Shown: positions 1 through 11,085 of the stretch, one piece after another
Position numbering within the stretch: the first letter of the stretch is position 1
Layout of the letters: the number at the start of each line of letters is the position of its first letter
Assembly (NCBI GenBank): GCA_000469685.2
Contig: LS997564.1
Span: 43,122,240-43,186,239, forward strand
Direction of reading: 5' to 3'
Source: Haemonchus contortus
Lineage: Eukaryota > Nematoda > Chromadorea > Rhabditida > Trichostrongylidae
DNA length: 64,000 nucleotides
Translations under genes and position numbers: made by a program
The notes under the pieces: generated by a model
The model's database searches: none
Seen by the model: the letters and a program-made list of their open reading frames with translations, nothing else
Told to the model about the DNA's origin: nothing

Positions 1-420
1 ACTTTACCGTGAAGCTGCTGAGATTTGAACTCGTACTTTTCGTCGTAAGCACTCGGAAGTTCACGCGACTGCCGCGACTTCTTCATGTATTATCCAAGCG
101 TCGGTTTAGAGTGGAGTATTCTAGGAGCAGAAGGTACGCTGAGCATAGTTCTTCAAGCAGACACCTCGAAGTATTGAAAAAGCTTCGTTTTAGATTGCGC
201 CATGCGTTTGCGTTCCAATTTACTTGCAGTACGTGAGGTGTGCTTGTAGGAGCTGACTGGTCTGTGGGTATAAAATGTTTAGAAATCGCTATAGAGCGCG
301 CCACGTACTTGAATAATTGATTGGATTTGTTCAGTCTTCCTCGCTCATTTCTAATGAGGAGGCGGTAGATGACTGAATCTAGTCTCTGCAGCGACACTCC
401 TCCTTACATGTCACATTGAG
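1..420 (+). repeat. Dispersed repeat, copy 1 (inverted relative to about 5640-5960)
   Basis: About 250 to 400 bases here align, with many differences, to the reverse complement of about 5640-5960. Shared landmarks in order are a stretch like TTGCGCCATGC, GTGCTTGTAGGAGCTGACTGG, GCGCCACGTACT, TTGTTCAGTCTTC and GGAGGCGGTAG. Both strands hold short open frames, but no protein family is recognisable. It may be the end of an unknown element whose other copy lies inverted beyond the RTE at 1.8-5.5 kb. Confidence 0.55.
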
Positions 421-453
421 AATATGATACGAAGTTCCAACGAAGTAAGTGAG

Positions 454-700
454 TCAGTTTTTTGACTTTTCTAGTCTTTGGAGAGATTTTCGTCGAATTT
501 TGGGGAGACGGCATTGAACACTCTCTACTACTATCGTAGTCAACTCTTTGTTCTTAGCAAAATTTTTATGGTACACCTGATCATATACCAAAGTTTCTCC
601 CTTGATAAGGCCCCAAACTTCGCTCTTCGTCACACCCAAAATCATAAAAGTGCGTTTTTCCCTTCCATTGGCCCCTTTGCAACTAAAGTGTACAGTAATA
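454..700 (-). repeat. Divergent inverted-repeat arm paired with about 1553-1710
   Basis: Read on the minus strand this begins with GGGGCCAATGGAAGGGAAAAA and ends with a CTCTCCAAAGACT-like stretch. The same landmarks occur in the same order on the plus strand at 1553-1710, with a large internal deletion there. The pair could be the ends of a decayed DNA transposon. No transposase is visible between them. Confidence 0.4.
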
Positions 701-925
701 GGTTTCGCTCAAAAAATGCTACCTAATGATGTATGGGTCAACCTGTGTTGAAAAACTGGTCAAAAACCGTTTTTTTGCCGCGTGCCTACCGCTGATAGGT
801 TTCCTGGCGGGCGCGTTTGGAAATCAAGGGGCCAGATACAGCAGTGGCGCGGGATTTGAATAGGAGTTTCGGAGGACTCTGATTCGCAGGTGGCGGGGTA
901 CTGTGGTGACGGGAAGCCGAGGTCA

Positions 926-1192
926 TTGGAATAATAAACGGAGGAAAGATAAAGTTTTTGGACGTTGATCAATCCTGTCTGAGGGATGGCGCCCCGCATT
1001 CGACTTCCGTCCAGAATCGTAGTGGCGTATTGAATGCGTGTATGAGCTATATAATGAGTTGCGGTCTTTCCTACCGGACGAGTCTAGTACCAACCAACCG
1101 ACCCCGGAGGATGAAAGATTCGGCTGGCCTAAGAGAATATCGATTCGGGACTCGAACCATGCATAATGCACCACTTGCCACTTCACCACCTT
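926..1192 (-). repeat. tRNA-derived SINE, copy 1
   Basis: On the minus strand it starts with a GTGGCAAGTGGTG head, then a B-box-like GGTTCGAGTCCCG. A body follows that is shared with the copies at 24.3 and 36.5 kb: a GGGGTCGGTTGGTTGGTAC stretch, ACTCGTCCG, a CACTACGATTCTG block and GAAGTCGAATGCG. The last part is CAAAAACTTTATCTTTCC. The head-body arrangement with a polymerase III box is typical of tRNA-derived SINEs. The A box is degraded. Confidence 0.65.
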
Positions 1193-1779
1193 CGCAGGCA
1201 GGGAGGTAGACGAGTTTGAATAATGTTCATTTGAGTGGGGAGAGGGTAGGATCTGTAGGAAGTGAGATACTGTAGGGACAGGGGCGCGGGATTTGTATTA
1301 AGTAAGCACGTGGAGTCGTAAAAACAAAACGAACGTCCGGATAAATGATAATGAGCTGACTTTGCTATTGTCCAAAACCTCCTTTATACTCTTCCGAAGC
1401 AGTTTTGTACTTCCTGCGGATCCTATCCTCAACCCTATTCCCTAATCAAATGACCCCATTTATCGCCCTCAGCCCTTTCAAACATTCCTAAAATCCTCAT
1501 TCAACTCCCGCGTAGGTTACCCCACCAGCTGCGTATCCGAACACGCCCAACGGGGCCAATGGAAGGGAAAAAAACGTAGCTTTAAGGTTTCAGCGTAATA
1601 GTTGTCTGCGACTCAAACTGTCATCAACGCCGCCCTCTCAGATTCCGACGAAAGATCCCTCCAAAGACTGGAAAAAATCTCTCCACAAACTGGAAAATGT
1701 CACAAAAAACCAAATCATTTTGCCTGGAATTGATGTCATATTCTCAATGGGCCTGGCAAGCTATATGTGGGTATCCATA

Positions 1780-2305
1780 CAGCAGAAAAGTGATAAAATG
1801 AGCCTAATTTTCCTGAACCTGAGAAGGCCCCCAATACGGCAACGTTGAGTAGGACCGCTCGGGAAGGCTGCTAAAATCTCAGCGCCATAACAGGCTACTT
1901 GAAAGGAGGAAGTAGGGCTAAGATGGCGGTCTGTACTCTGAATACACGAACGCTTGCATCGGAAGCGTGATGATCTGATGATGCAAGCCAGAAAGGTCAA
2001 GTACAAAGTCATCGGACTGACGGAGACCGGAAGGCATCACCCGCTATACCATATATTTGAGACTGGAGAAGAACTGTTTCTTGGAACATGGGACAGCAAA
2101 GACGTCAGCGGCGTAGGTGTTCTCGTCAATACACACTCAGCCATGAACATCGATTCGTAAAAATCTTGACAACCTGCATCGGACGCTTGCAACTGAGAAG
2201 ATGTGGTTCAACCCCAGCTCTAACAATCCTCGTTGTCCACGCACCAACATCGAGCAACGACGAAGAAGAGCTGTAAGCATTCTGTTTGCATCTGGAAAGG
2301 CTATA
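1780..2305 (+). pseudogene. RTE non-LTR retrotransposon, 5' part (leader and endonuclease N-terminus)
   Basis: A leader ending AGGGCTAAG is followed by an ATG at 1923 and a frame matching the start of nematode RTE endonuclease-reverse transcriptase polyproteins. Recognisable stretches are MAVCTLNTRTLASEA, then after a frameshift VIGLTETGRHHPL, FETGEELFLGTW and GVGVLVN. The Mg-binding E of the apurinic endonuclease fold is in the LTETG stretch. Stops and shifts interrupt it several times. The element continues at 4661 after a 2.36-kb insertion, and the frame is exact across the junction if one TATA is removed. Confidence 0.8.
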
Positions 2306-4660
2306 TGTAGGGTAGCCTGTGTGGCACGTGTAACCTGGGGCGTGATAACCTGGGGATGCGTCCTATCCACGGGATATGCGAGGCCGTGGCTAGGATAGCT
2401 GGGGGATAGAGCACGCCCATAAGGACAGCTATAAATATATCTGTCATATTCTTTTGTAACAACCCTCTCTTTTACTGTCCTTTTTTACCTGCTTTTACTT
2501 GTTTTTATTAAAATTGTTTATTGCTTTTGTGTTTTCTCTCTATTTATAACGAATAAAACGTTATAAAAAGTTACGACTTGGGGGCCAAGCCAGTGACTCG
2601 GTTGATAGTCGCATTTCCAGATGAACTCTGAAATAACTAACGCGGAAAACGCAGAAAGTGTCGGAATCGACACCACTATGGAACATAGCGAATCTGCTCC
2701 CCAACCTCTGAACGATTGGGATGATATAGGGGTGAGTTGTCAGTTAGAGGATATAAACGAAACTTTTCGAAATATTCTCCTGCAACTAGATGAAGCCCTC
2801 AGAGACCAAATTAGACATTTGGCTAGCATAAAGCGTAGAGCTATATTAGATGCAGTACGCGGATCGGTGCAGTGCGCGATCATTAAAGTGAAAGAAAGTC
2901 TTGAAACAAGTAGGCCTGCTGCTGATGTGACATTTTTTGAGGAAATTCAGATGTCGCAAGCAGAGCTGCGCGACTTTTTACCCAGCGTAACTGCTCACAG
3001 CCGCATGCTTTGCAGAATAGCAGAGAACCTAGAATGTGGACTAGACCAAGTCACAGAAACCGTAGATAGGAAATGCGCAAAAATTGCGGAACTGCAAAAA
3101 GAGAAAAATGAGCAAATCAAAGTCATAAAAGACCTCGAAAATTCGATGAAATTTTTGCAGGATCAGGTCAGAAGTATGGAGAGAGGGTTCGCGCCGGCAG
3201 TGGCAGGGAATCCCAATACTGCGCCTACTGCAGGTGAGAAAATTGACAACTGGCGTGCAGTTCGCACCCATTATGCGTCCCTTAAAAACAGAGTAACTGA
3301 TCATTCTGTTCAGGCGCGGAACGAGTCGCGAAATACGACCGATGGGCATCGCTCAACCCGAACAGCCAAGTCGTCAAGATCGTCTAGGGTATCCTCACCG
3401 GAATATTCCCAAGAATTGATCAGTGGTGAGACATCTTCCGTTTCGTCATACAATAGTAGGGCCAGGTCAGTCCGTAGCGATAGGGTTGATGACATGTTCA
3501 CAGTTTTCCGTGAAGTTTTCAAAGCCCAGACGGTGGCAAATGTGACCAAGTATGACGGTAAAAATTCACTGACGGATTTTCTCCGCGCATTAGAGGTTAA
3601 ATTCCCTTCTGCCCTATGGACTGACTCCGATAAGCGAGATATCCTTGTAAATCATTTGGAGGGAGTAGCTCTTTCAATTTACAAAGGATTGCCACCCGTG
3701 ATTCGGGAGGGAACCTATGATGGTATTGTCAGCGCCTTGAAAATGGCCCGTAGAAACCCTTGCGAACGCCTAAAAAATATACGAGATTGGGAACAACTCT
3801 CGAAAAGACCCAACGAAACGGTAGTTGAGTTTTGCTGTAGGATGGAGGACTTGTCCCGAAGGATACATCCTAGCTCTGAATGGGATTTCATACGAGGATC
3901 CAAACTGTACTCCTGTTTGCAACATTGGCATAACTCGTACCATATGTTAGCTGCCCTTGACGCCTCTGATGACGTTTACACAGAGGTTAAGCGAGTGGCC
4001 ATGCGGTTGGAAAAACTGCAGGCTGATGAAATTCCCTACTTCAGCAGGTACCGAGGTTTCCAGAAGGGAGTTGCGGATCGGCAACCGATTGATTCTCAGA
4101 GATTTACCGCACCAAGTGGCACTGATGACCCAACAGGAACCCGTCCATTTGCCAAACCTATAAAGTGCTACACTTGTGGCAAAGAAGGGCATATAGCAGA
4201 GGACTGTAGGAGAAGAGCAAAACCCACTGGGCGCAATCACCAAGATAACGGTCACAGCGACGCAAGTTCGAAGGGACGAAAGGGTCCACCGTTAGGTAGT
4301 TCACTTGTGACGGAACTAGATAAGTGGTGTAAGACGGTACAAGGTAACACAAAAGATGTGGAACCTCAACCCAAAGCTGTAGGCAAAAGGCAGCGTGGTA
4401 GAAGAAAGAAAACAGTGGCGGTTATACAAGCCATGCCAGCAAACAGTAAGGATTTGATGAGTAGATTTTTATATTTCAGCACAGTCAATTCGTCGTCGAC
4501 TAACGTGCGTAACGGACAGCACGTCGCATGCACCGCACCGCGAACCACCGATCAACAGTCCACTACCGTTCGCTCCCCCCGTCCACCCGTTTTTTGCGGA
4601 AAAACAGATTTTCGAAAGACGTTCACAACAAGGAAAAATTCGGGACGCGGCTACCCTACA
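2306..4660 (+). mobile_element. Gag-carrying element with 12-base terminal inverted repeats
   Basis: The ends are TGTAGGGTAGCC and GGCTACCCTACA, a perfect 12-base inverted repeat starting TG and ending CA as in LTR retrotransposons. TATA flanks both sides as a 4-base target duplication. The left 270 bases hold a TATA-like CTATAAATATAT and an AATAAA signal, as expected of an LTR promoter, before the gag frame. However the right end does not repeat the left 270 bases, so direct LTRs are not visible and no pol region is present. Most likely it is an internally deleted or rearranged LTR element (gypsy or BEL type). It sits inside an RTE and is therefore younger than it. Confidence 0.7.
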
Positions 4661-4726
4661 TATACAGAAAATATTATACTTATTTCAATGTCATCGTCGG
4701 TGATTTCAACGCCAAGATTGGCCTAA
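2621..4726 (+). CDS. Retrotransposon Gag-like protein with CCHC zinc knuckle
   Basis: The frame is open for 701 residues, far longer than chance, and is the longest in the window. Residues about 20-190 are acidic and helical, with a likely coiled coil at 145-190. Residues 215-290 are Ser/Arg-rich and basic. Residues about 310-480 resemble a retrotransposon capsid domain (YDGKNSLTDFLRALEVKFPS region). A C-X2-C-X4-H-X4-C knuckle, CYTCGKEGHIAEDC, lies at residues 516-529, followed by a basic tail. Gag proteins of LTR retroelements assemble particles and bind RNA through such knuckles. Residues after about 680 are read into the flanking RTE and are not native. No protease, reverse transcriptase or integrase follows, so it could only move with help in trans. 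Absence of stops suggests recent insertion or retained function. Confidence 0.75.
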   Translation: MNSEITNAENAESVGIDTTMEHSESAPQPLNDWDDIGVSCQLEDINETFRNILLQLDEALRDQIRHLASIKRRAILDAVRGSVQCAIIKVKESLETSRPAADVTFFEEIQMSQAELRDFLPSVTAHSRMLCRIAENLECGLDQVTETVDRKCAKIAELQKEKNEQIKVIKDLENSMKFLQDQVRSMERGFAPAVAGNPNTAPTAGEKIDNWRAVRTHYASLKNRVTDHSVQARNESRNTTDGHRSTRTAKSSRSSRVSSPEYSQELISGETSSVSSYNSRARSVRSDRVDDMFTVFREVFKAQTVANVTKYDGKNSLTDFLRALEVKFPSALWTDSDKRDILVNHLEGVALSIYKGLPPVIREGTYDGIVSALKMARRNPCERLKNIRDWEQLSKRPNETVVEFCCRMEDLSRRIHPSSEWDFIRGSKLYSCLQHWHNSYHMLAALDASDDVYTEVKRVAMRLEKLQADEIPYFSRYRGFQKGVADRQPIDSQRFTAPSGTDDPTGTRPFAKPIKCYTCGKEGHIAEDCRRRAKPTGRNHQDNGHSDASSKGRKGPPLGSSLVTELDKWCKTVQGNTKDVEPQPKAVGKRQRGRRKKTVAVIQAMPANSKDLMSRFLYFSTVNSSSTNVRNGQHVACTAPRTTDQQSTTVRSPRPPVFCGKTDFRKTFTTRKNSGRGYPTYTENIILISMSSSVISTPRLA

Positions 4727-5500
4727 GCAGAACGGTCGACGAGCATCATGTCAGGACTCACGGACTGGAATGGAATGGATGAGCAGGGTATGTCGCAAGA
4801 AATTACGGCGCGCCATCGTGATCATTTCTGATGTTCAATTTCACAATGGGACGCTTCTCCCGATAAATGCTTTGCTCGTCACTGTATATAAGGATTGCTA
4901 TGCTATGCTATGGAGCTTTGTGACTCTTGAGAATGAGGCTACTACTGAACCCGCGTCAAGTACAGGTTGAAATGCTGTCCGAGTTTATCATGTCGACCCA
5001 CACCATCCACAGTAGTTATCAGTTCCAGAGGCACTTCATTTGCGATGGACTCGGACGTCACTTGGTTTACAGATCCATAACGAAATATATCACATCATCT
5101 TCAATCGAAAGTTTATCCTGACTAACATCACTGTTGTTCCGATTCCGTTTCGTTCTACACGAGATCAGGACATCGTCTTCTCCGCATTAGCCTCTGTTTT
5201 GAGTTCTTTCGCATCGAGAGAGAGAGAGCTGCGAAGTTCAGGAAACAAAACCCCAAGACCCCATCATCCGGAACCACTTCGTTTTCCTTGCGAATGAATG
5301 GGGAAATTCCGTTATCGACAACATCGATGAGGAATACAACCGGCTCGTGAACATTTTCATGATAGTGCTAGAAAATCAAAGAGTCCACAGGTAGTCGAGA
5401 GACGACTTCCTTCGAAGACTTTCGAGCTAATACGCCAGCGTGGAATCGCGCGAGCTGCAGGCTGTCATCAACAAACACTCATTTATTACGCTAAGGAGGG
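4661..5500 (+). pseudogene. RTE retrotransposon, 3' continuation of the endonuclease and linker
   Basis: The frame resumes with VIVGDFNAKIG, the conserved endonuclease motif holding catalytic D and N. SEFIMSTHTIH, an EIYHIIFNRKF stretch matching the usual EIDHI motif, and a degraded NIDEEYNRLV linker follow. Frameshifts break it repeatedly and similarity fades near 5500. The reverse transcriptase domain is absent, so this copy lost its 3' half. Confidence 0.75.
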
Positions 5501-5639
5501 ACGATGCAAGTGCAGAGAGTGATCCGGAGTTCCGAGCTCCAATAACTAAGGTCAGATGGGCGATACAGAATGCGATATTGCGATGACCGTGTACCAGGGA
5601 GTTACTGACTGGATCCATCGAGACGTCAAACGAACAGGT

Positions 5640-5960
5640 GATACAGGTGATTTTCAAAGAAACATGAAGGGAGGGAAGTTGGGTGCAGAGACTGCTGATG
5701 CAGCCACCTACCGCCTCCGCATTAGAAATAAACGATGAAGACTGAACAAACCAAATCAAACATTTTCACATTGTACTGAGTGCAGTCGAGTACGTGGCGC
5801 ACACTAGAGTGAACCCTGCACACCTTATTCTCTTATGGTTAGACCGATCAGCTCCCACAAGCACTGAAGCTTGCACCCCATGACATGCAATCACTTCGGG
5901 TAGAGCTCAAGTGCATGACGCAATCTGGAACGAAGCAGATCTTGACGAGCTGACTTCAAT
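5640..5960 (-). repeat. Dispersed repeat, copy 2 (inverted relative to the window start)
   Basis: The minus strand carries the landmarks listed for the first copy in the same order, for example GTGCTTGTGGGAGCTGATCGG, GCGCCACGTACTCG, TTGTTCAGTCTTC and GGAGGCGGTAGG. Divergence is high, so both copies are old. The class is unknown. Confidence 0.55.
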
Positions 5961-6115
5961 GGTATCTTCAGTTCCTGATATGCTCCACTCTTTTCGTGGA
6001 GAAAACACGAAAAAAACGCGGATTTGTGGAATTCACTCCAATTTTTGAGTCCATACTGCGAGTACTGTACATGACCTATTCTTACGGCGACCTGTCATTC
6101 TTGCAACAATGTTTT

Positions 6116-6136
6116 CACCCCCCCCCCCCCCCCCCG
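6116..6136. repeat. Poly-C tract
   Basis: An uninterrupted run of about 20 C residues ending in GAAAAG. A similar shorter run lies near 49669. Such tracts are prone to slippage, so the length may be uncertain in the assembly. Confidence 0.8.
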
Positions 6137-6291
6137 AAAAGCGAGAGCGAGGACTCCAGTCAGTTGGATGATTCAAAGACCAACGCGCCTTTTATCGCTT
6201 CCTATTAGAGGTTAGATTCTAGGGCCAGGCAGTGCTAGCACCGCAGCTTCTCTTTGTTCGGAGAGAATGCCATCAAGTCCCTCACTTTCAG

Positions 6292-9125
6292 CCGTCACTC
6301 CCTAAATTTCCAATGGACATTGGGAATTGGGGAACAGTTTTCATTCTCACAGCAATTATTCGAAGTGTGCTGTTCTGCAACATCCAAGGAATCAATTTTA
6401 CCTGGATGGGAAAGCGTGAGAGCTCGAGGAATGCACGTTGACAGCTTTCTTCCTCAACTAGTCGATCTCCTCCGCTACTATCAAGAATATCACCAACAGC
6501 GTACTAGAGGTATTCGTAGTACTCACGTAACTTGGAAAATCGTCTCACCTGTCAGGGAAGATCTTCCATTCCTCTCAACTATGGAGACAACTTCAAAGCC
6601 TTTGAGAAGACAAAACAGTCACTGCAATTCTAAATTGAGTTCGTAGCTCACTACGAAAAAAAAGAAACCAAAGCACACGTTGGAATTCCAGTGCATGCAT
6701 TCGCACGCATAATTTTTTACTGATATTTATTACCACGTCTCATAAATACATTCCACAAAAATATTTTATACAACATTTGATTCAATTCAAATTTCAGACG
6801 ATTTCCACTGATGATCTCCTCTTTATTAGCGAAGAAAAATTCAATTTAATCATATGGTTTGGCCCCTGATCTGACGCTCATAGGTTATTGGTATTCATTA
6901 TTTTCCGGCATTCATCGTTCCAAACAATATAGTATATGTACAAAGAATACAATCACATATAGTTACTGGAATCAGTCAATATGTGTTTCTCTACGTGGCG
7001 TTGAAGAATGGCTGATCGGCACGTTACGGCGGAAGATACCGGCTGAGGGCACTTTCGGCACTTCGACCGATAACAATCCCGAATCGCTCAAGCGTGAATT
7101 TATTGCATCAACGTCAGCACTGTCTGGAAGTCTCCATTTTCGTACGAATGATCTGGAACTATCTTACTCAGCACAATGGTAATGATTGACAACTAGTAAA
7201 AACAACAAAAGTAATACATAGGTAGTAATAAAAACAAGCAAAAAATAACAGTACTGAAAGGGTAGAGCTAGTGCAGGGCGCACACCATATTAATTGAGGT
7301 ATAGTTCCCCGCACATAAAATGTCTCGGCAATCAGGTATAGCCTTTCAGGGCAAAGAAGCAAGAGATTCCTCGAAGGGGGCACGGAGCCAGAAGAGATTT
7401 CGAAAGACAAGTGCGGACATACATAGAAGCGCATCCGTTCATACATATGTACTCCCTCTCCCTACACTAAGCGTAAATCCCTCAACCGAGCCCTTAACAC
7501 GGCACTATCTTTCATCCTCCTGCTTAAATTCTCTTCTAATCTGCAACGAGACCACGGACGTAAGGGAAGGAGTGCGTAAAAATGTCGATATTTCTCGAGA
7601 AACCATTGTTCTACATCTCATCGTCTACCTTTCCCTTCTTCGGCTGGTTTTCTCTTACCGATGACCTCACCGTCGAGCAACTCGAAAGACAAAAAGGATT
7701 TCCGTGCGCAGATATTCTTGATGATAACCATAGTCAACTTCCTTGCAAAATGCCTGAGATGATAACTCGCAGATTTTGAAGTCATCGTCAGAGATATGAG
7801 ATTTGAATTTCTCATCATAATACACGCTTCGACTTCTGTGGTAGCACACCGAGAATGCGAACGATTCCCGACAGAAGGAGCAAAAGCAAGACGTCTTAGG
7901 AGAAGCACAGCGGTATCAGAAATCACTAGTGGTTATTCTGCCGCAATTGTTGGCCGTTTAGCTGAGATTTCACCTGTGAACCAAACGAGACACAGAAGAG
8001 AGACGATTGAAGTGCTTCGTAACATCGTTTTGCTGGATCGACGCCTGTTTGATGATAATCGCTGTTCAAGGAAGAATATTTAGGCAAAAGCGAATAAGAA
8101 AAAGTTAAATTGAAACCGCTCTTCAGGGAAATATGTAAATTACGTGTTCTGTACGAATTCAAGTTCGTTTGCGATCAAACGACGGTGTCGGAATTCAGAG
8201 TGGAAGGTGATCATCTCACATTTGGTACAACTTACTATGGTGTCACTTATAGCGGAAGCCGAGATCCTCACTGCTGGTAACCAAAAAGGCAAGGCTACAT
8301 AGTGCAGTGGTGATTCAGCTTTATCCTAAAAAACAAACCGCAATCTGAATCTTCTGCTAAGAGAGCAGGATTGCATTGTTTTGATACAAATAACGCAACA
8401 CAGGCAAAATGCATTCTTCCCCGAATACTAACGCGACTGGGAGAGCGAAAAAAGCAAGCATTTTGGATCAGCAAACAAGTCGGCGAATGGTATAATCTGC
8501 ATAAAACAGAGCAAGTAAGTATAATGGTCATTAATCGATGATCTTCGCAAGCCAAGGATCAAATCATGCAAAGTACAGAAAATAAATCGAGCATAAGAGC
8601 GATCACATAAACCGGTCTACGAACATAGATAGAATGCCTATAATCCTAGACCTCTAAACCATTGCATCTACTTTTTATAACAGCCTTAAACTATCCATTG
8701 GTGGCCCCATTGCTTCCTTAGCACGCGTTCCGGCGGAACGCTCTACCTATATCGGTAGGCGAGCACCGTAGAGCATGTAATAGAGGTGGTGGAAACAGCA
8801 TTTACTGTCAACGAAATTATATGTGGAGCATTACATGTCCGATGCTCTTGGCACGAATGGCCTCAGTAACAAACTTAACCATCTTGAGCTCAAGTACCGA
8901 GGAAAATTTCCTCAAAGCCACTACCATCATACTCTATGCAAAAGAACCCGCTGAACATCTTGTGCATTGGGTCATTATTTGACGATGTGCTCCTGAAGTT
9001 TGTCCTAGGATAGGAAGAAGACCTCAGATATAGGTTCGCCACTTGTGATCACACCACGCTCATTCATTTTGCAGAAAAAAAATGTCAAGGATGTATGGAG
9101 ACGCTTCACATACTCCTGTCGATAG
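6292..9125 (+). CDS. Candidate multi-exon host gene, unidentified (exons not joined)
   Basis: Several plus-strand segments look like exons bounded by nematode splice signals. One at 6292-6415 follows CTTTCAG and ends at GTGAGA; its product is hydrophobic (TVFILTAIIRSVLFCN). One starts at 6798 after AAATTTCAG. One ends at about 7178 at GTAATG. One lies at about 7840-8060 and contains STAVSEITSGYSAAIVGRLA. One at 8199-8276 ends at GTAACC. The best is 8404-8514: after CACAG, 37 codons containing GERKKQAFWISKQVGEWYN, ending at GTAAGT. One starts at 9075 after TTTTGCAG. I recognise no family, and not all phases fit together, so some segments may be chance or belong to different isoforms. The gene may continue beyond the mariner. 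Confidence 0.35.
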
Positions 9126-9442
9126 TGAAAAAGGTTTCACCTCACTGAGTTCGTGACGTGAGTCTCCGAAAAGCTATAGAGAACCTTGGAGGAGCTGACT
9201 GTTCGTATTATGAAAAGTGTTCGATGATTTTTGGCTTTGAGCTTTATGAAAATAGAAATCCGTGTGAAGAGAGGTGTCCTCTATGGGGATCCAATATATC
9301 GTATAGGATTCATTTTGACGCTTCAGATGTGCCGATAAAATGAAACCGTCACGGCAATCCCACTGAACGACATCTTCTGAACTGTTCCGCCTATGCTGAC
9401 AAGTTTTTGAGTACTCTCCAACTGTCGCTAGGCTACGTACTA

Positions 9443-10698
9443 CGTAGGCTGCCTTTTATATTTTGAGATTTGGGAACAGAAACAAATATCATTTATTGAA
9501 AATCGCTTTATTGCCTTTCAAAATTCTCCACATTAGGATCTATACACTTTTGCATGGGCTCGATCCAATTTCCGAAGTACTTCTGCCACTCTGATGTAGG
9601 TAACTCTAAAATATCGATTCTGAACGCATCAAGGGCTTCTTCAGGTGTCGAAAAACGTTGACCTCTCATTTTATTTTTTACGTACGGGATGAGAAGAGGA
9701 CACTCGGGGACTACATGACTGTTGACCTGTCAAATCGTTGTTTTGAGTGCTCAAAAATGCAGTTGTTTGAGCCGATGGGTGGGAGCTCGCATTGTCGTGG
9801 TGAAGAGTGATCCGCCTACAGCAGTTGTTTTCTTGACTTTTCGGAAGTCAACTGGCAAACAAATGGTGGTATACCACTCAGAATTGACTGTTCTGCTTAT
9901 TCTAGTGGTACGGGAGCGACATGTCCAGTTTTCCAGAAAAAACAGGAGATCAATTGCTCGGGAGTGCTTGGTGCGCGGACAGCTTTTGATGGATTTGGCT
10001 CATCTTGAAATACCCATACGGTCGACTGCTGTTCCCTTCCGGGCTCATACGCATGAATCCATGATCCATCATCCGTTTCGATGCTATACACGTGTTCCGA
10101 AGCACCGCGATCGTATTTTTGAGCATTTCTTTCGACCAATCGACACGAGTCCCTTTTTTGGGGGATTGACAAATTTTTCGAAAACAATTTCTTTTACAGT
10201 CAAATGTTCATGCAATATTGAATGTATGCTGGGCCCACCAATGCCTAAGGTTGTCCCAATCTCACGATAGGTCGCATGACGGTCTTGCAGTATTCGTTTG
10301 TGCACAGTGTCAACGGTTTCCGGAACAACAACTGATTTTGGACGACCACCACGAAATTTTTCTTCAAGTGAACTACGACTTCGGGTGAACTCACCGTACC
10401 ATCGATAAACACTGGCCCTGGATGGAGCTTCATCCCCAAAAATTGAACTAAGTTCATCCATGCATTGCTGTTGAGTTAGTCCACGTCGAAAGTTGTAGAA
10501 AATCATCGCGCGAAAATGCTCACGATTCAACCCCATAACTTGGCCCAAACAAAATCTTGTAACTTAGTGTAAACAACACAAATCGCGCTCAAATTTTGCG
10601 ACCTATCCTCAAAATAGTCAATCTTTACGACAGTGATGTCATTTGCTAGATTGCTACACTAGTGTTGCCAAATCTCAAAATATAAAAGGCAGCCCTCG
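9443..10698 (-). mobile_element. mariner-family DNA transposon, complete ends
   Basis: The left end CGTAGGCTGCCTTTTATATT and the right end, read on the minus strand as CGAGGGCTGCCTTTTATATT, form imperfect inverted repeats of about 30 bases, continuing as TTGAGATTTGG. TA flanks both ends as the target duplication. The length of 1256 bases is standard for mariner. It sits among the exon-like segments of the 6-12 kb region, presumably in an intron. It resembles the hookworm mariner I know as bandit, but that match is from memory. Confidence 0.9.
9508..10548 (-). pseudogene. mariner transposase, frameshifted
   Basis: Start to stop spans 347 codons, the usual mariner length. The N-terminal half is intact: LNREHFRAMIFYNFRRGLTQ and the helix-turn-helix stretch with SRASVYRWYGEF and GRPKSVV, ending NPPKKGLVSIGRKK. 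The frame then shifts. DDGSWIHAYEPGREQQSTVW carries the first catalytic D, and HDNASSH the second. A further shift destroys the YSPDL region with the third D, and the C-terminal RFSTPEEALDAF is back in the first frame. At least three frameshifts make it inactive. The enzyme would have cut and pasted the element at TA sites. Confidence 0.88.
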
Positions 10699-10849
10699 TA
10701 TGCACAACTAGCTTCTTGAGGAGCCTAGCGGGAAGAGCTTGAGATGAAGTGAAAATGAATCTGAATAGACGTCTTGAAACCTCAACAGGCAAGTAATCTG
10801 GGCAAAGAGAATAAAAATGAATTTAGTATCAATATCAATTTATTCAGTA

Positions 10850-10920
10850 CCAGTCGGGCCGCCCGGCTAACGCCAGGCTTCCCTCCTTCTTATGGGTTCG
10901 CCCGGCTACGCCGGGCGCTC
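10850..10920 (-). repeat. Helitron-like 3' end, copy 1 (two GC hairpins)
   Basis: On the minus strand a hairpin GCCTGGCGTTAGCCGGGC is followed by GGCCCGACTGG and then T. A second hairpin CGCCCGGCGTAGCCGGGCG lies just upstream. The ending CCCGACTGG-T is shared by copies at 30.6, 30.8 and 40.3 kb. A GC hairpin shortly before CTRR-T is the known Helitron 3' signature. No helicase gene is present, so it would be non-autonomous. Confidence 0.5.
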
Positions 10921-11085
10921 CTTCTTCCTGTGAGAGATTTGCTATGCGTAAATAACACTTCTCCTTTTGCTTTGAAAGCTCTACACCCTCATTATTAGCT
11001 TCGAACTGGGAGCGATTTTTTTCTGTAAGGCAATCTCGCTGTGTCTGGAAGAACATCGTTTAATATCACAAAGGCGATTATTCAG

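Noticed and set aside
2306..2590. A complete solo or 5' LTR with a defined 3' boundary
   Set aside because: No copy of GGCTACCCTACA occurs near 2590 and no clear primer-binding site was identified, so the LTR end cannot be fixed.
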